From Phorcus lineatus (taxonomy: Eukaryota; Mollusca; Gastropoda; Trochida; Trochidae), in the NCBI GenBank assembly GCA_921293015.1, contig OV121086.1, positions 25,716,254 through 25,780,253 on the forward strand: 64,000 nucleotides of DNA, given 5' to 3'. This document shows, in pieces, positions 36,207-57,079 of the stretch. Made by a program: the position numbers and the translations under genes. Below the pieces are notes generated by a model. It was not told the DNA's origin. It saw only the letters and a program-made list of their open reading frames with translations, and did no database searches. Within the stretch, counting starts at the first letter, position 1; each line of letters starts with the position of its first letter.

Positions 36207-37370
36207 TCAAAGGACGCGACATGTAAACAAGTGTTAGATTTTGACATATTCCCATCTTGGTAGACTGAGTCATTCATTACCGGATATCAGCGACAACACG
36301 ATCGTCTTCAACTGACCTTCCAACAGGTACGTCGAAAGCTGAATATCGATATTGTCACCAAATAATTAAGTTTGAAGGCCTATATTACAGACATTATTAA
36401 AGAAGGTGTGTACTGAACAGCACAGGTGTGTTATTGATTTGAGACTAGGATGTCTCCCCCTCTCCCGTGTAAATCTTAAATATAAACTGTCTGCTTGCCT
36501 CATGAAGTAAATCTGTCGTACAAACAAGCTCATGTAACAGTGTAAATATTTTAAGCCGATCATGCAGCTATTTTTAACGATATCAGTTGCGACGCATTCA
36601 ATCAGATTTTGGTTTGTCACTATTAAAAGAAGTATGAAATTTGAATATTGTAGCCATTTATATTGAATGAAAGATTTGAAAATATTAAAATATATATTGA
36701 TAAACTGATTGACAAACTAGGACTTCAATACAATCAATTTGACGAATCGTTCGTAAAATCCCCAAATGTGAAGAGAATTGTGTAAATCAAATGTTTCTTC
36801 CGGTATTAAACTTATCTTGTGGGTTGAAGATGTATATATAGGAGTGTACATCCTGTGAAAGCAGATATGTCATATCGGATTTGAAATGGTTTTTTTTTCC
36901 ATACTTGCCTTAGATTTGATTTATTATGCTCTAAATAATTTCAAATTCTTACGATAAATACAAATATCATGGACGATACCTCTTCTATCTCACTAAAAGA
37001 CAGTTAAGAATAACCCAGAGACATACATAACTTGAATAAAATAAATTTTCATCCATTCGCATATGTAGGCTACCTCCAACTTTAAAACGTATATAGGTAT
37101 TAAACGATGCTGGCTCACAAGGTTGAACTGAACGCCGGCCACTCGAAGGAAACATGGCAAAGTCACATTTAGCAGTTAAATTTGATAATTGAAGCTGCAT
37201 TACATCCATGTATCAACTAAGACTCGCATTCAACACGATGATCGTAAAGAAAGGAGATCAGTTAGAAACACCACAGTCTATAAGTCCGACACTGAAAAAT
37301 GTTCGCTCAAGTTCACAATGCAACAGTACTTAGTGCAGCAATTATACATTATTAAGCTGACATGGTCGTG
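36207..37370. other. Non-coding stretch upstream of the CD225 gene
   Basis: No gene supported. A 5' non-coding exon of the gene at 37391 probably lies here or further left, because a clear acceptor (tgtttcag) ends at 37376, 14 bp before the ATG. Confidence 0.35.
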
Positions 37371-37390
37371 TTTCAGAGTCGGAGAGCAAG

Positions 37391-40300
37391 ATGGAGGGGA
37401 AGGGTCCGGCTACCATAGACCACCAGGAAGTCCACGTCGACCTTGGTACTGGGGGTCAGCAGCACGTGCACGGGCACGTCCCGGGGGTGGCGTACTCCCC
37501 CTCTAAAGGGACCGTCATCTCCCAGCCAGGGGGAGGGGTCCCTATAGTTGCCCAGGCACCCGATCCCAGCAGGAAACCAAAGGATTACGTCATGACCAAC
37601 TGCTTTGTTGTCTTCGCCTGTAACTTCATCTTCGGCTTCATCGGCTATCACTTCGGAGGTGAGTGCGGCCTATATGTACTCAAGTGTGGGCACCCAATTC
37701 AACTTTAAGAGACCTGTACCAAAATTTGTACCACTAGAGTCGCGGATTTTAGCAAAATATAAGTGGTCATACGTTCCCCTTCACAGTAAAGTATACATAT
37801 GAAGTCTAAGTGATCTTTTCACCTTTTGATGCTTCTAAATGATAACTAAAAGCAAGGTTTGTAAAGACCTCCTTGCTACAAGTTTTTTTTAGTTTGGACA
37901 TGTGATATATGCAGTTGGTTATGTCAAGGACCTGTATCATAGACAATCAATTTGCGTACACCCTTATTAAATGTTCAAAGGGCATGATAAGGAACATTAA
38001 TGCTTATCAAGAAATAAAACTGACAATAACATAAATGATATATTATACCGTTTGCTTTTACATGTCGCCACATTATACCGACGGCCGGAAAGGGAAAGTT
38101 CAAACATTAATTTAATTCTTGTAGAATGTCACTGCAGGTTAAAAGTGTATTTCAAGTGTAATCAAAGCACAACCGTATTGATGATCAAACACCTTCTTAG
38201 GAGACAAAGTGAAACGTTTCAAAGCCACTACTGTATACACAAACGACCTAGCCATTCGATGATTGCCTTATTGTCAAGCCTGTTGACTATCACCGAGGAC
38301 CGAGGTGTAAGGACAATCATCTATTACTCAATGTGTAAAAAATGTCTATAAAATTATTCTTTCACTGTCTAATTCCCAGTCTGATTAAAATCGACCGTGT
38401 TCGGATGATTAAAAGTATCAACAAATTTACTCAAGTGGGATTCGAACTCATCAGGGCCTTTATTCTCAAAAATCGGGTATAGAACTCATTAGTTTTGTTT
38501 CCAAATGTATCAGATCCAATCGTGGCCTTCACCCATTGCCATGCTTTCCTGGTGTCATTCCGTCTGATTTTTTCTTCAACTTTATGCTTGAATTGTTCTG
38601 TGCATTCTCGAATGTTGTGCTTTAATCCTTTTTAACATTAAGTTAATGAATCGCTCAAGTTATATTTCCATTGAAGATGTTGTTTAAAGCCAGGTAATTA
38701 ATTACATGTGCTACAGGCAATCATTACACTTATTCACGGTGTCAGAAAGTTGTCTTTTCCCAGAGAATAAAATTTCTGAAGGTATTTATTTTAGAAGATT
38801 CGTCAAGATGTTCTTCTCTTAAATCAAACTTGTAAAATGTGTTAAACAAGGACAGAAAGTGTATTTCTTTTCAAAGTCTGATATTATGTTGTAATTTCGC
38901 GAAGGGACTCATTTGAAGGGTAAACATTCGTAAATAAGTTTCAAAAGTTGTCGTTTCTTCTTCCAAGCATATTCAAGCATTCTATTGCAAGATATGGTGT
39001 TCTTCTACCTAGCATGTCCAAGCATAAGTAGTAAATAATGACCGGGTGCCGAGCGATTATGGCAAAAAAACTCGCGTCAGCCCGAGCGATTTTTTTTGCC
39101 ATTATGCACGCAATCCGGTCATTATTTGGCTTACACTCCCGCGGAACATTCCTACAAAGTTTTCAAACCAAATAGTTTTTAACGTTTTAGTTTGCGTGTT
39201 TATGTGTCCTGACCGAACGACTCCAGTAGGATATTAAGAATATCTGGCTGCTTGAGATTTTAAAGCTAAATATTTGATTCTAAAGATTAGAAATAGACAT
39301 AACCTTATACCTATATATTTTCATGTATGTATACAAATACACACACATATATATACTCCACCAGAGAGGTCCCGGGATCGAATCCCACTTTCGCTGATGT
39401 TAAGTCTTTCTCAATTTGTAAAACTATGAAAATTTTACAAGTCTAATCGTTTGTGTAGGTTGAACATCTCATAACACCCACCTGCGTAGATGGTGGATAT
39501 ATGGCATATAGCCTTCAAATAAAAACAAAGGACATAATAACGTCTGACTATTGAATGATGTGTGATAGTGCCCAAGTGCGATATGGAGAAACAACCGATG
39601 ATGACGTTATAACAGGTTGATATGAGAATGAACCAATGTTAAGAGAATGGGAACATATCACACCGAGGTGTGTAAATTGCGATAAGGGTGTTCTTCTACC
39701 AACCACATTCAAAATCATATTGCAATAAGGGCGTTCTTCTACCAACCACATTCAAAATCGTATTGCAATAAGGGTGTTCTTCTACCAACCACATTCAAAA
39801 TCATACTGCATTAAGGGTGTTCTTCTACCAACCACATTCAAAATCATATTGCAATAAGGGTGTTCTTCTACCAAGAATTTTCACACTAACAGAAATTCAC
39901 CGCAAAAAAAATAATGCTGCAATTAAGGGTTTTTCTTCCACCAAGCATATAATAATAATAATAGCTTTCTTATACCGCGCATATATCCATGACAAAGCAT
40001 GCTCAAAGCGCCATGAGTATTATTACCCTGGACGGATAGTACTTTCGGTGCTGCTGATAAACTTAGATTAACAAGCGCTCAGCGCGACCGTATAAGTCCG
40101 TACTTCCCCCTTGTACAGCTGGGTGAACTGAGTGCAAAGTGGATGAAGTGTCTTGTCCAGGGACACAACACAGGATGAGACCCAAAAAGTCACAAATTTT
40201 TGGTGTCTCCACCGGGATTCGAAACCCGGGTCTCTGGCGTGAGAAGCAAGCAAGCTAACCACTACACCACTATGCTCCACATTATATTCAAGCATTATAC

Positions 40301-41612
40301 TGCAACAAAGAGTGTCATTCTACCATGCTTATTTAGGCATAATACTGCGACAAGCGATATACTTCTACCCAAGCTCTTTCTTAAAGCATTTCAATTAAAA
40401 CCTACCAACCACTTGCAAATGCCTGCTCTGGGTGGTTGAAGTTTTTCAGGCGTCTCGTTTTCTTATTTCACAGCATGCATTATACCGTCGCCCTTATCAA
40501 ATAAAATAGTCACTGATTGTTAAAATATCATTTTGTTCAAGTGGGTTCTAGATACACGTATAACTACTCATGTATCTTTATGCTGCAGGCACCTGGAGTT
40601 ATCTATTAGCAGATGTACCTAACGGCAGTTCGCGTGTCTATAGCAGGTGCGTGCTTCACGTGCACAGGTCATTTACAAATCAATACTGTCAATCATTCGT
40701 GCAAGCCGCATCGACCAGCAGACTGTTAATTCACTTTCAGCAAGATCTCTTGGTTTATTGTCTTGTTGCTACGTGAAACCATAATACATCTAATTGGGCC
40801 GATAATTGCCACCTTCAGTATCCACTTCGATCAGCTTTGAAATTGGTTACACTTTGTTGCCAATATTAAACGGTTATCACATGAAACCAAGATTGTATTT
40901 AATGTTATTCCCTACAAGAGCGTAATGCCAGACTTTAAAGGGCGCTGATGCACGTTTTAAGGTATAAAAAGGAATCCCACCTAGAGGAAATAAAATGTTG
41001 TCAATTGCAAGGCAATAATTGTTATTAATATAATGCTTTCTTATACGAATATACTAAGGTCGTTTAAGTTACGCGAACCCATCTCCCTAACTTGAATTAT
41101 GAAAAGATGTTTACACTAAAATGACAACATGTAGTTTACACTTGATACTTGACACGTTAATCTTCTACTATGGATTACCCTCTGTAGAAATATATATTGT
41201 GCTTAAACTTATAAACAGTGGGGGAAATAAATACCCGAACAAGCACTACAGTGCCTTTCGTTTCTATATCAGTGTTTCATTGCATGGATGTTAATTATCA
41301 CTTGGTTTTTTTTCTCATTTGTCAAGACCACGATTGATTCTAGTGGATGCAATTATCCAATACTTCCTATAGCAAGACTGTTATGTTCTGTTTCTATAGT
41401 TCTATAAGTCATAACTTGTGTAAATAAATTGATCTAATTTTTCAGTGAAGTCCAACTGGGCCTGGAAGCTAGGAGACGAGCACGAGGCAAGGAAGAAAGG
41501 GAAGATAGCGCTCATTTTCGCCATAATCGGCATCTGCGTGGGTATCCTCACCTACAGCCTGGTGTTCGGACTCTACTTTGGGCTCGAGGACAAACTACCG
41601 GTGGAGGTGTAA
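37391..41612 (+). CDS. CD225/dispanin (IFITM-like) small membrane protein
   Basis: Two coding exons, 37377-37658 (ATG 37391, exit phase 1) and 41446-41612 (stop TAA 41610-41612), join to 144 residues. The first half is a soluble His/Gly/Pro-rich leader. Then DYVMTNCFVVFACNFIFGFI is the first, partly buried hydrophobic segment with the family's conserved Cys. VKSNWAWKLGDEHEARKKGK is the intracellular loop (family pattern: short polar loop with A/G-D-x-x-x-A-R-x-x-S/G-x-x-A). IALIFAIIGICVGILTYSLV is the transmembrane helix. Vertebrate relatives include IFITMs, PRRTs and SynDIG proteins; which subfamily this belongs to cannot be told. The intron splits the domain after the first hydrophobic segment, as in other dispanins. 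Confidence 0.82.
38480..38645 (-). pseudogene. Short LINE reverse-transcriptase-region remnant
   Basis: Minus translation gives an EKIRRNDTRKAWQWVKATIG-like string preceded by LKHNIRECTEQFKHKVE. This resembles the linker just upstream of reverse transcriptase in CR1/Jockey-like ORF2 proteins (…R-x-x-W-Q-x-x-K-x-x-T…). Only about 50 codons survive, inside the CD225-gene intron. Confidence 0.4.
39034..39126. repeat. Fold-back palindrome, aataatgaccgg ends
   Basis: Outer arms aataatgaccgg / ccggtcattatt and inner arms gcgattatggcaaaaaaactcg / gagcgattttttttgccattatgc pair imperfectly around a short loop. CpG-bearing and non-coding, so a MITE-like insertion in the CD225-gene intron. Confidence 0.6.
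39685..39885 (+). repeat. 43-bp tandem repeat, about 4.5 copies
   Basis: Unit: gcaataagggtgttcttcta followed by ccaaccacattcaaaatcatatt. Copies differ at one to three positions. Diverged single units continue at 39900-39950, 40290-40390 and at 38950-39025 (gttcttctacctagcatg), so the array once extended further and a SINE has inserted in it. Confidence 0.85.
39948..40290 (-). mobile_element. tRNA-derived SINE with shared central domain
   Basis: Read on minus, the head has an A-box-like TAGTGGTGTAGTGG and B-box-like GGTTTCGAATCCC (40215-40231), as in a tRNA-derived pol III promoter. The middle has gtgtccctggacaagacact...cagttcacccagctgtac, a domain also seen in the SINEs at 34969 and 55763. 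The end is gcgctttgagcatgctttgtcatggatatatgcgc, then an ATT tail at 39948-39962. The last 60 bp match the 3' end of the LINE at 9730. Confidence 0.85.
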
Positions 41613-43490
41613 AATTGTAGATTAGCCAAATTTTCCCCGAAAAAAACTATTGAGCAAGTAATCCCTCCCTCCCTCCTATAGCAGTAATTCCCCTTATGCT
41701 TGATGAAAGGTTAAAAGCCTTGTATAATATAAAGTTAAAACTTAAATCATGTTGTGATGTACATAAAAAAGTATATATATACCATTGAACAGCATAATAA
41801 AGCAAACCATCGAACAATATAGCGGCGGATAACAAAAGATAGAGTGTAACTAAAGATAGATAGCACCATAAGACAGCATAGTGCTCAATTCGCATTAGAT
41901 CGCAGTAGATAACTTAAATACATACATACATACGTACGTACATAAATACATTCAAACATTGCACATCATAGTCCCCATTTATCGAAATTTGTTACGTAGC
42001 CTTACGTTACCCTGGTTAAAGAAACTATACAGTGGCCGTTCAAGGTCTTTAGTAGTAGTTTTTATGGGCGGAAATCGTTGCTTTAAGGAAAAGGCTTCTT
42101 TATTAACGAGGTCACCAAATATATATACGTACAGCACCTGCATGGGTGATGTTTAAATGCCTCAGGAATATATATATATATATATATATATATAACTTTG
42201 TTAGTGTTCTTACGCGTATGGATTGTGAAGTTCCCGTCCTATGCATCCCCTTGAAACTTCCATTTACCACTACCTACCACACAGATACCATACTCACCAT
42301 TCCACAAAGTTGCCTTATGTGAATTTCACACACAGTTATCAACTCTTATTGGCATGTATGTTAACCCAGAGTTTACCGCGACAAAGCACCCGTCTCTGTC
42401 ACCGATTTGTTGCACATGTGATTTGTTTTATATTTTAAAGGCAAGCAATAATGTCCCTCAAAAGTATTTTTATAAATGCAACAATACATGCCAAGCTTAA
42501 TCTTGTTTAATAGATATAGGAGGTACACTTGACAACGATCTCATGTTTATATTGTCACGTACTTGTTTTACATCCATTCATTCCAAATTGACTTTGTGTC
42601 ATGACGATTTAATCCAGTGCTATTGATGATTGTTTTCAATGATAAGTGAAAGCCACAGCTGATACCAGATGTCTGGTACGTCTTCGGCTATGTTGATTCG
42701 TGTTTAATTTTGGACAAAACTTTTTAATGAATAGTTGTAAAATAGTTTGGACTGAATTTGTTTTCACAATTTTGTTTCCCTATTTATCTCTATGTTTTTA
42801 TTTATAATATTCGTGGGTACATGTGTTTTGTTTATTGTGACAGCATCTGAAACATCGTTTATATTACGTGTCAACCTCGAGGCATTATCTCAGCCTAATG
42901 ACACGAGAGGACAATATTTCCCGACGTCTTAGCGAAAGAAAAGAATAATTTTACATGCTGGTTGAGTTTGTGAAACTGATGCATACAAAAAAAAAACTTG
43001 TGAAAGGAAACTTAGAGAAGATACATGACATAAATAGACCAACTACCCGACAACAATAATGTTTTTCAGAAAGTTCAGCTTTCATTAAGTATTTCCCCGG
43101 TATTTTAGGTGGATGTCATGCAACCAAGGATTCTTCTCTACGGTATATGTATCGAGTCAAGTGATATGTCCATTGCTATTATGTATGACAAAATCCCCTG
43201 ACGGGCCGCCACTGTTGGGTGTTGTAATTTTAGCTTTAAGTTGTAAATATAATAGAAGATGAAGGCAATATATTTTGGGTGGCATTTACATATTTATTTT
43301 ATACTATTGGTGAAGGTTTATTTTTAGTAAGTATAATTATGGTAATCGTATTGTCTACAGTTATCAATCATGTACAATGTTTACATTTCCAAATACAAAT
43401 ACTCAAGGCAGCAATAATGCTTATGATAAATGTTGACTTGGCATATATGTTTTGTAAATAAAAATCTTTGTAATAAAAGTGTTTTTCTTA
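41613..43490 (+). other. Probable 3' UTR of the CD225 gene
   Basis: No coding signal. Canonical AATAAA at 43457-43462 and TAATAAA at 43471-43477 mark a likely end. A (TA)n run lies at about 42168-42194. Small frames here are not supported. Confidence 0.5.
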
Positions 43491-46400
43491 ACTATTTCCT
43501 AAAGGTATGTAATAGTACAGTGTGACCAACCTGTCCGTCTCTTAATAATTATTTCCTCTCCGGAGCGGAACTCTGCTGCAGTTCAACAGATATTTCTAAA
43601 GGTTTGCATGAGTATTTCCCAACTGGAGTTGTGCCTTTTGATATTTTCAGAATTTTATGTTTTTTCATTTCAATGAAAATGTTGGGTTAGGTAGATCGAC
43701 CTGTGGATAGTGATATATTGAAAATAGGTTTTCAAGTTAGGCGACATGTGCTCAAGTAAGCTATTCTAGGTTATAACTTCATTTTGATTATCATTCATTG
43801 CATTGAACCTATTCTGTAATTTTAAAGTCTTTAATCTCGGACAATACCTCGAAGACTGGTGAATTATAACAACATGAGGCGGGACAGTGGGCTAGTGAAT
43901 TTCAACCAAAGAGGCTTCCGCCATCTTGTCTGTCACCTTGCACGTTCCAGTGACTGCAATGGATTAAGTTAGTAAAAAGATCTGTGTGATGAACAGTTAG
44001 CCGGACTGACTGGTAGCGTTGAGAACACCTCCAGTCAATCACACGTAGAAGGGGAGCGGTACTTGCTATGTCATGAGCATGTCTTTTGTGTAACCTGAAA
44101 ATGAGTGGGTATTGTTTTCCCAGATATATAACTCCAGACTCAAGAATTGCGCCAGTGGTAAAAGCATGTTTATTTCTTTTGTTGACAGCGTAAGTGACAC
44201 ATGGTATTTATCAACCTATCTACTATAAAAACTCTAGTTTTTGAAAAAGTAAAAAATAAAATGAAATATTTTACAAAATGACAAATAGTGAATTGCTATT
44301 CCACAGTAGACAATAAAGGTTTTTACAAAGAAACTATCTGCTTTCAAAGATGGATACATGAGAAATGAAAGGAGTTCAAGTCAGATATTACTTGGGCCTA
44401 TCTGCATTGGTTCACAAATATAGAGCGAGATTTTGATACAAATGAACAACAAAATGGACTTCATTTGTGGGCAATTGAATACTTGAAGCGATAATGTGAT
44501 ACCCTCATTTCAAAATCAGCAGTCAATTTTAGTGCAGAGAGCACTGAAAGCACCCTCATAATATCGGTATCCATGAACAAGCTACAGGGAAGGTATCAAA
44601 AGAACAATTTAAAACCAGTTATGATAATAAATCATTAACAAGCTTCTTAGAATTGTTAGAAATATCTCTTGAACTATACATAAAAAAGAAGTCAAAAGTC
44701 TGCTCTGGTCATTTGATAATTGGCAAGAGATAAAATCCTTCAATTGCAACTGTTGATGTAAATGTGTGAAGAATGATGTTCATTTTAAACAAAAATCATT
44801 ATTTACATGTACACAACATTAATTCTTTATACAATTGTTTTAAACATCATCTGAATAAATAATGTTTCATTCTGTTTTCAAATACACACCATGAACATTA
44901 TACCAACATCACTACTACCGGTACTTCAAATTATTCAAGTCAAATATTTAGGATTCATGAAACTTATCAAAATGTTTTTATTTTTAATACAATAGAGAGG
45001 TAAAAACATCAAGACCAAAACCCGATCTAGATCTGCATGAAGAATTAAGAGCACATGTTGAGGGAATGGATCCTGTAAGATGTTGATGAGACAAATACGC
45101 CTTTCACAACACAACCATTGCACTAGAGGGCAGCTCTCACAACCAATTAAACCAGCACGGAATTGCAAACTCTCTTCCAAGACATTACTGCTGTCGTCTC
45201 TTTCACTTGTATCTCAGTGGCCAGCATCTCTGCAGCCAGGCAGGAAACTTGTACCACCACTGGGAGCATTGCCTTGTCTGTTGGACCTTGAGAGCTACCC
45301 AGCTGCACTTGGTTTAATGAAGCTTTCACATTTTTTAAAACAACACTGTGAGAACTCGGAATGAAATAAAAGTTACATAAACTTTCATTATTTCGTTTAT
45401 GCTGCTAGTGTTTTTGACTGATGGATATGAATATCACGTGTGTGCTTGTATTTGATTCATTCACCACACACTACATAATATAAAGGATTCATGAATCCAT
45501 GAACTCTACATATCACATTCTCTCTCTAAGGTTGAACATAGTTACATTGACATTACAATGATCTATGGGAGTAAAATGTGAACAAAAACATAACAATGGT
45601 GTCAGTATTAAATTGAAGTTGTCTCTTCAACAAACAGATAAGAGAAAAAGCAAACAAAACAAGCGTGGCAAGCGAGTGTGACGTGTACTAATCTTTAATA
45701 AACAACAATTGGAGCAGACTGTATATATATATACACACTATCTTTCATTGTTAATTATATTGGCCGGGTTTCTCCAACTATAATCCATCATGGTTGATTG
45801 AATACTGGCACTGACTATCATGAATCGGAAAAATTTACACATTTTCATTGTTTTACCCCTAAATCATTTTTTGTATAAAATGATAAGTGCATGATTATCA
45901 TAAAGCCAATCCAACAACTTTCAGTCTGTCCTCATAACACTTTCTCTCTAGTTGGCTAGTTTTAGAGCTTATATATCAAGGTTAATTCAATATGTGACAT
46001 ACCTAACACAAGCTACAGTACGAGGTGGGGAGGTGGACCGTCCTCATGTACACCAACAAACTTCATAAATCCTTAACAGTCACTGGCTTCTTGTATCTTG
46101 TTTAATAGTAGGTGCAGTGCAGTATATGCCCAGCCTTTTAACTTGTAACCTGCTACATCACTTTTTTGTTGATTTCATACACTGTGAGATGTACACTTAG
46201 TTTGTACGTCAGATCCAGCACTGCGTTATCAAATTAATAAACCCCCATACAGGTGTGTAGGTGTGTGTCAGTATAGGTAGGGTTGTTATACTTCCATCAT
46301 GGCAGCTTGCATCATTGCAGTGAGAAAGCCGGCAACATCACTGTGCTCTTTCTTGAGGTAAAACAAGTAAAAATCAGCTGTATGTGGTGAATCATCGGCC

Positions 46401-47060
46401 TTATTTGGAAAAATGGGAACTGTCTTAAGCCCATGCCGCTAATCTAAAACAACTAGTAACTTAAATTAGACGTCGCAATGAAACAGGAAATGATTCAGCA
46501 GCTAGCAGATATAAAGCAGCAGGTAATGCATGAAATCTACAAGCCGACTTATTTTCTTTTATGTAGTAGTGTAGGTAGTTGGGGAAGGAACCATCTGCAA
46601 GGGTATGTGCACACGCTGGTCATATGTCTCTGGATCTATACAATGTTTTCATTTGCAGATACCATCAGCTGCATCTATACACAGTGAATATGGCGACAGA
46701 AAGGGAATACAAACCAGTTTATCAATGTCAATGGATGAAATGGAATATATGCTTATTTATACTATGCTTTAAGTTGTCAAGGTAATATTGGTATTGTACC
46801 TAACACAAAGTGAGAAAAGTCATGTGCACACACCCTTGTTCCAGTGGTAGAGACAACATTCATACATCCTGATGTATATACCCAAACTTGATGCTGGTTA
46901 CACATCAACCAACAGTCTCCAGTGTCAAATCCTCAGCTGTCCATTCAAGCTGTCTTGAGCTATGACTACTCCATTGATAACCTCTACACAAAGTCCCAAT
47001 TAGACAAGTTGTATCTTGGGATCCCTCTAAAATCTCTTGTGGTCTGCAACTAGTTTTTCT
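43491..47060. other. Convergent intergenic region / NAMPT 3' UTR
   Basis: Lies between the 3' ends of the CD225 gene (+) and NAMPT (-). Candidate minus-strand poly-A signals (tttatt on +) occur at about 44169 and 44977, but the UTR end cannot be fixed. A short plus frame at 46478 (MKQEMIQQLADIKQQ) ends at a GT but has no partner exon. Confidence 0.4.
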
Positions 47061-55037
<7,977 letters not shown>

Positions 55038-55043
<6 letters not shown>

Positions 55044-55095
55044 CTTGAACGCTTTAGCACGTGACGTCATAGCAACCGAGAAGTGGGCGGGGCAC
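55038..55095 (-). promoter_or_regulatory. NAMPT core promoter / TISU-like start
   Basis: On the minus strand the start codon sits in CAAGATGGCGAC, matching the YY1/TISU consensus SAASATGGCGGC at 11 of 12 positions. Just upstream are a palindromic CRE (TGACGTCA, 55062-55069) overlapping an E-box (CACGTG, 55058-55063) and a GC box (gggcgggg, 55085-55092). No TATA box is seen. The arrangement fits a housekeeping TATA-less promoter with a very short 5' UTR. This is read by consensus only. Confidence 0.65.
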
Positions 55096-55762
55096 TCAGG
55101 AATTGGGTTTTCGGCTGTACGCGTTATCTTAATGCGCTACATAAATCTTGTGGCAGGTGCGATGTACTAAACCTAGCTAAGCTTTTAAAAACTCTCTTGT
55201 TGCGTAACTAGTCCTATTCAGTGCAGTATACCACTGGAAGGCAGCTTCTAACAGCCTTATATATAAGGCCGATCTTACTCAGAACTAAATAGATTGGAAA
55301 CTTGTTCCAACACGAGCTTCTCCAGTATCGGTTGCAATACTTCCAGAGCTATTTATAGACGTCATCTGCTATTTTTGTCAAAACGCTGTATTGATCTTAT
55401 TTAGCAACTATTCATCAGTCATTAAGAGAATCGTTTGTCATGAAAAGAAAATACAAATCTTAACAGTTATATGGGCATGGTAAACGTATCCATGGGGGCT
55501 TTCTGACGACTCTATCGATACCATGGATATTTAATATCACATCTGCAAGTTGATAGTAATTTTTAATATCTACCGAGCATGAATCTTTGACTTTCTTTTA
55601 TCGAGTTAACAAGGTTTTTTTTCGAAACATAATAATTTTACAATTTTATCTTTATGTTAAAGACCAATATTCCCATCAAATGTAAATAATAACCAGTGAC
55701 CGAGGTTTGATAAAATTGATGTTTATTTGTTGGGAAGCGTACGTAATATATCTAATTGTGGT

Positions 55763-56140
55763 GGCACGTGGTCCTGTGCGTAGCTCAGTTTACTGCCATC
55801 AGTGAAGTTCAGCAATATCTGGCGTGGCTCGCCGGATGGGTGGGTTACCCGATCATTGCTGTATTAACTGAGAGTTTGAAGGGTTATTCCCTGCCCCTCA
55901 TTGAGGCTCAAGTGAAGAACTTGTGCTGTCTCCTTAGGCAAGAGACTTTCAAATTGTGCCTCTGTTCACCCAGCAGTAGTAATTGGGTACCTGGTGTAGA
56001 TTGTGTTGGAGGTAACCTTGAGCGCTGTAACCGGCAGCATGGGTTAGACCAGGGTAATAATGCAGGATGCGCTTAGAGCATATCCCTCAGTGACGTGGAT
56101 TAGCGCAATATAAAAATCCTTATTATTATTATTATCTTTC
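55763..56140 (+). mobile_element. SINE, family A copy 2
   Basis: Fuller copy of the element at 34969: ggcacgtggtcctgtgcgta head, ctggctcgccggatgggtgg block, central gctgtctccttaggcaagag...gttcacccagcagtag, gggtacctggtgtagattg, and a tail gattagcgcaatataaaaatcc plus (TTA)n. The AGCGC...ATA(T)AAA...ATTATT ending resembles the 3' end of the LINE at 9730. Confidence 0.8.
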
Positions 56141-57055
56141 GAAACGGCGATACACTAACAGATTGCTCGTCTGTTCTATATGTTATCTTTAAGATGCTTC
56201 GTCAGGTTTGCTATTAAGGAGCCACCCCGTGATGTTCATAACATATTATTTGCCTTTGATACGAACCTAAATGTCATATGTGGTGATATTTAAAATCAAA
56301 ACATCTCAACTATTCATGCCCAAAAGACACATATACGACAAATACAGGTTTTCCATGAAAATCTAAACACAGCCTTATAAATGCACAGAGGTGTAGATAT
56401 CACGTCCAATATACATGGATACTAGTTATATAACCTAACTAACACTATCAACTCCTAACTGCCCTCCTGGCTGTTTTAGATAAGATTCCAAAATTACGTT
56501 TGATTGTTTGACGCGCGTCACCGACTGGTTTTCGATCATAATTGCGACGTTCTACCTTCACATTGTCACTGTAAAAAAACAATAAGCTGTAAAATGTGTC
56601 TTTTTGGTAACAGTCGATACTTCGCGATCAAATGACACCACTGATTAAGTTTGGCATATATCATATGACTGCAACAACTCACGGAGTGGCTCTTTAAGGC
56701 CTTTTTGTAAGAATTCGGCTCCAGTTTGTAGGAAAATCATTCAACAATATTTTGACATTAAAATCATAATGTTTGATCAACGATAAATTAACTTATTAAA
56801 ATTTTGTAGTATACGTGTACCACCCTTTTAAACTTGCCGTCGCTAAAAGAGAAACCCACAATCCGTTATGCGTCACTGTTATTTGTGTTCTTGGATTTCC
56901 CTTGTTTATCACCACAGTGTCCGATGAAGCCGTTGGTTATAGCAATGAGTTGTTTGTTACACACATTAAGAAAAAGCAAGAAACTTAAATTGGAGCAAAG
57001 TGGCGGCTATTGTTACGTTGATTTACTATGTTTCGGGTTCAGAATTTGTCAACGG

Positions 57056-57079
57056 AGGGGGGTGGGGGTGGGGGTGGGG
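57056..57079 (+). other. Potential G-quadruplex motif
   Basis: Four or more G-runs of at least four Gs separated by single Ts (ggggggtgggggtgggggtgggg), followed at once by a C-rich complement (accccctgaaccaccccctt) that could form a competing hairpin. Seen directly; function unknown. Confidence 0.6.

Noticed and set aside
40195-40275. A functional tRNA gene (minus strand)
   Set aside because: A- and B-box-like sequences are present but continue into the SINE body and ATT tail, and the cloverleaf is degenerate.
46478-46687. Small plus-strand exon MKQEMIQQLADIKQQ followed by GT
   Set aside because: No acceptor, partner exon or recognisable domain. Lies between convergent 3' ends.
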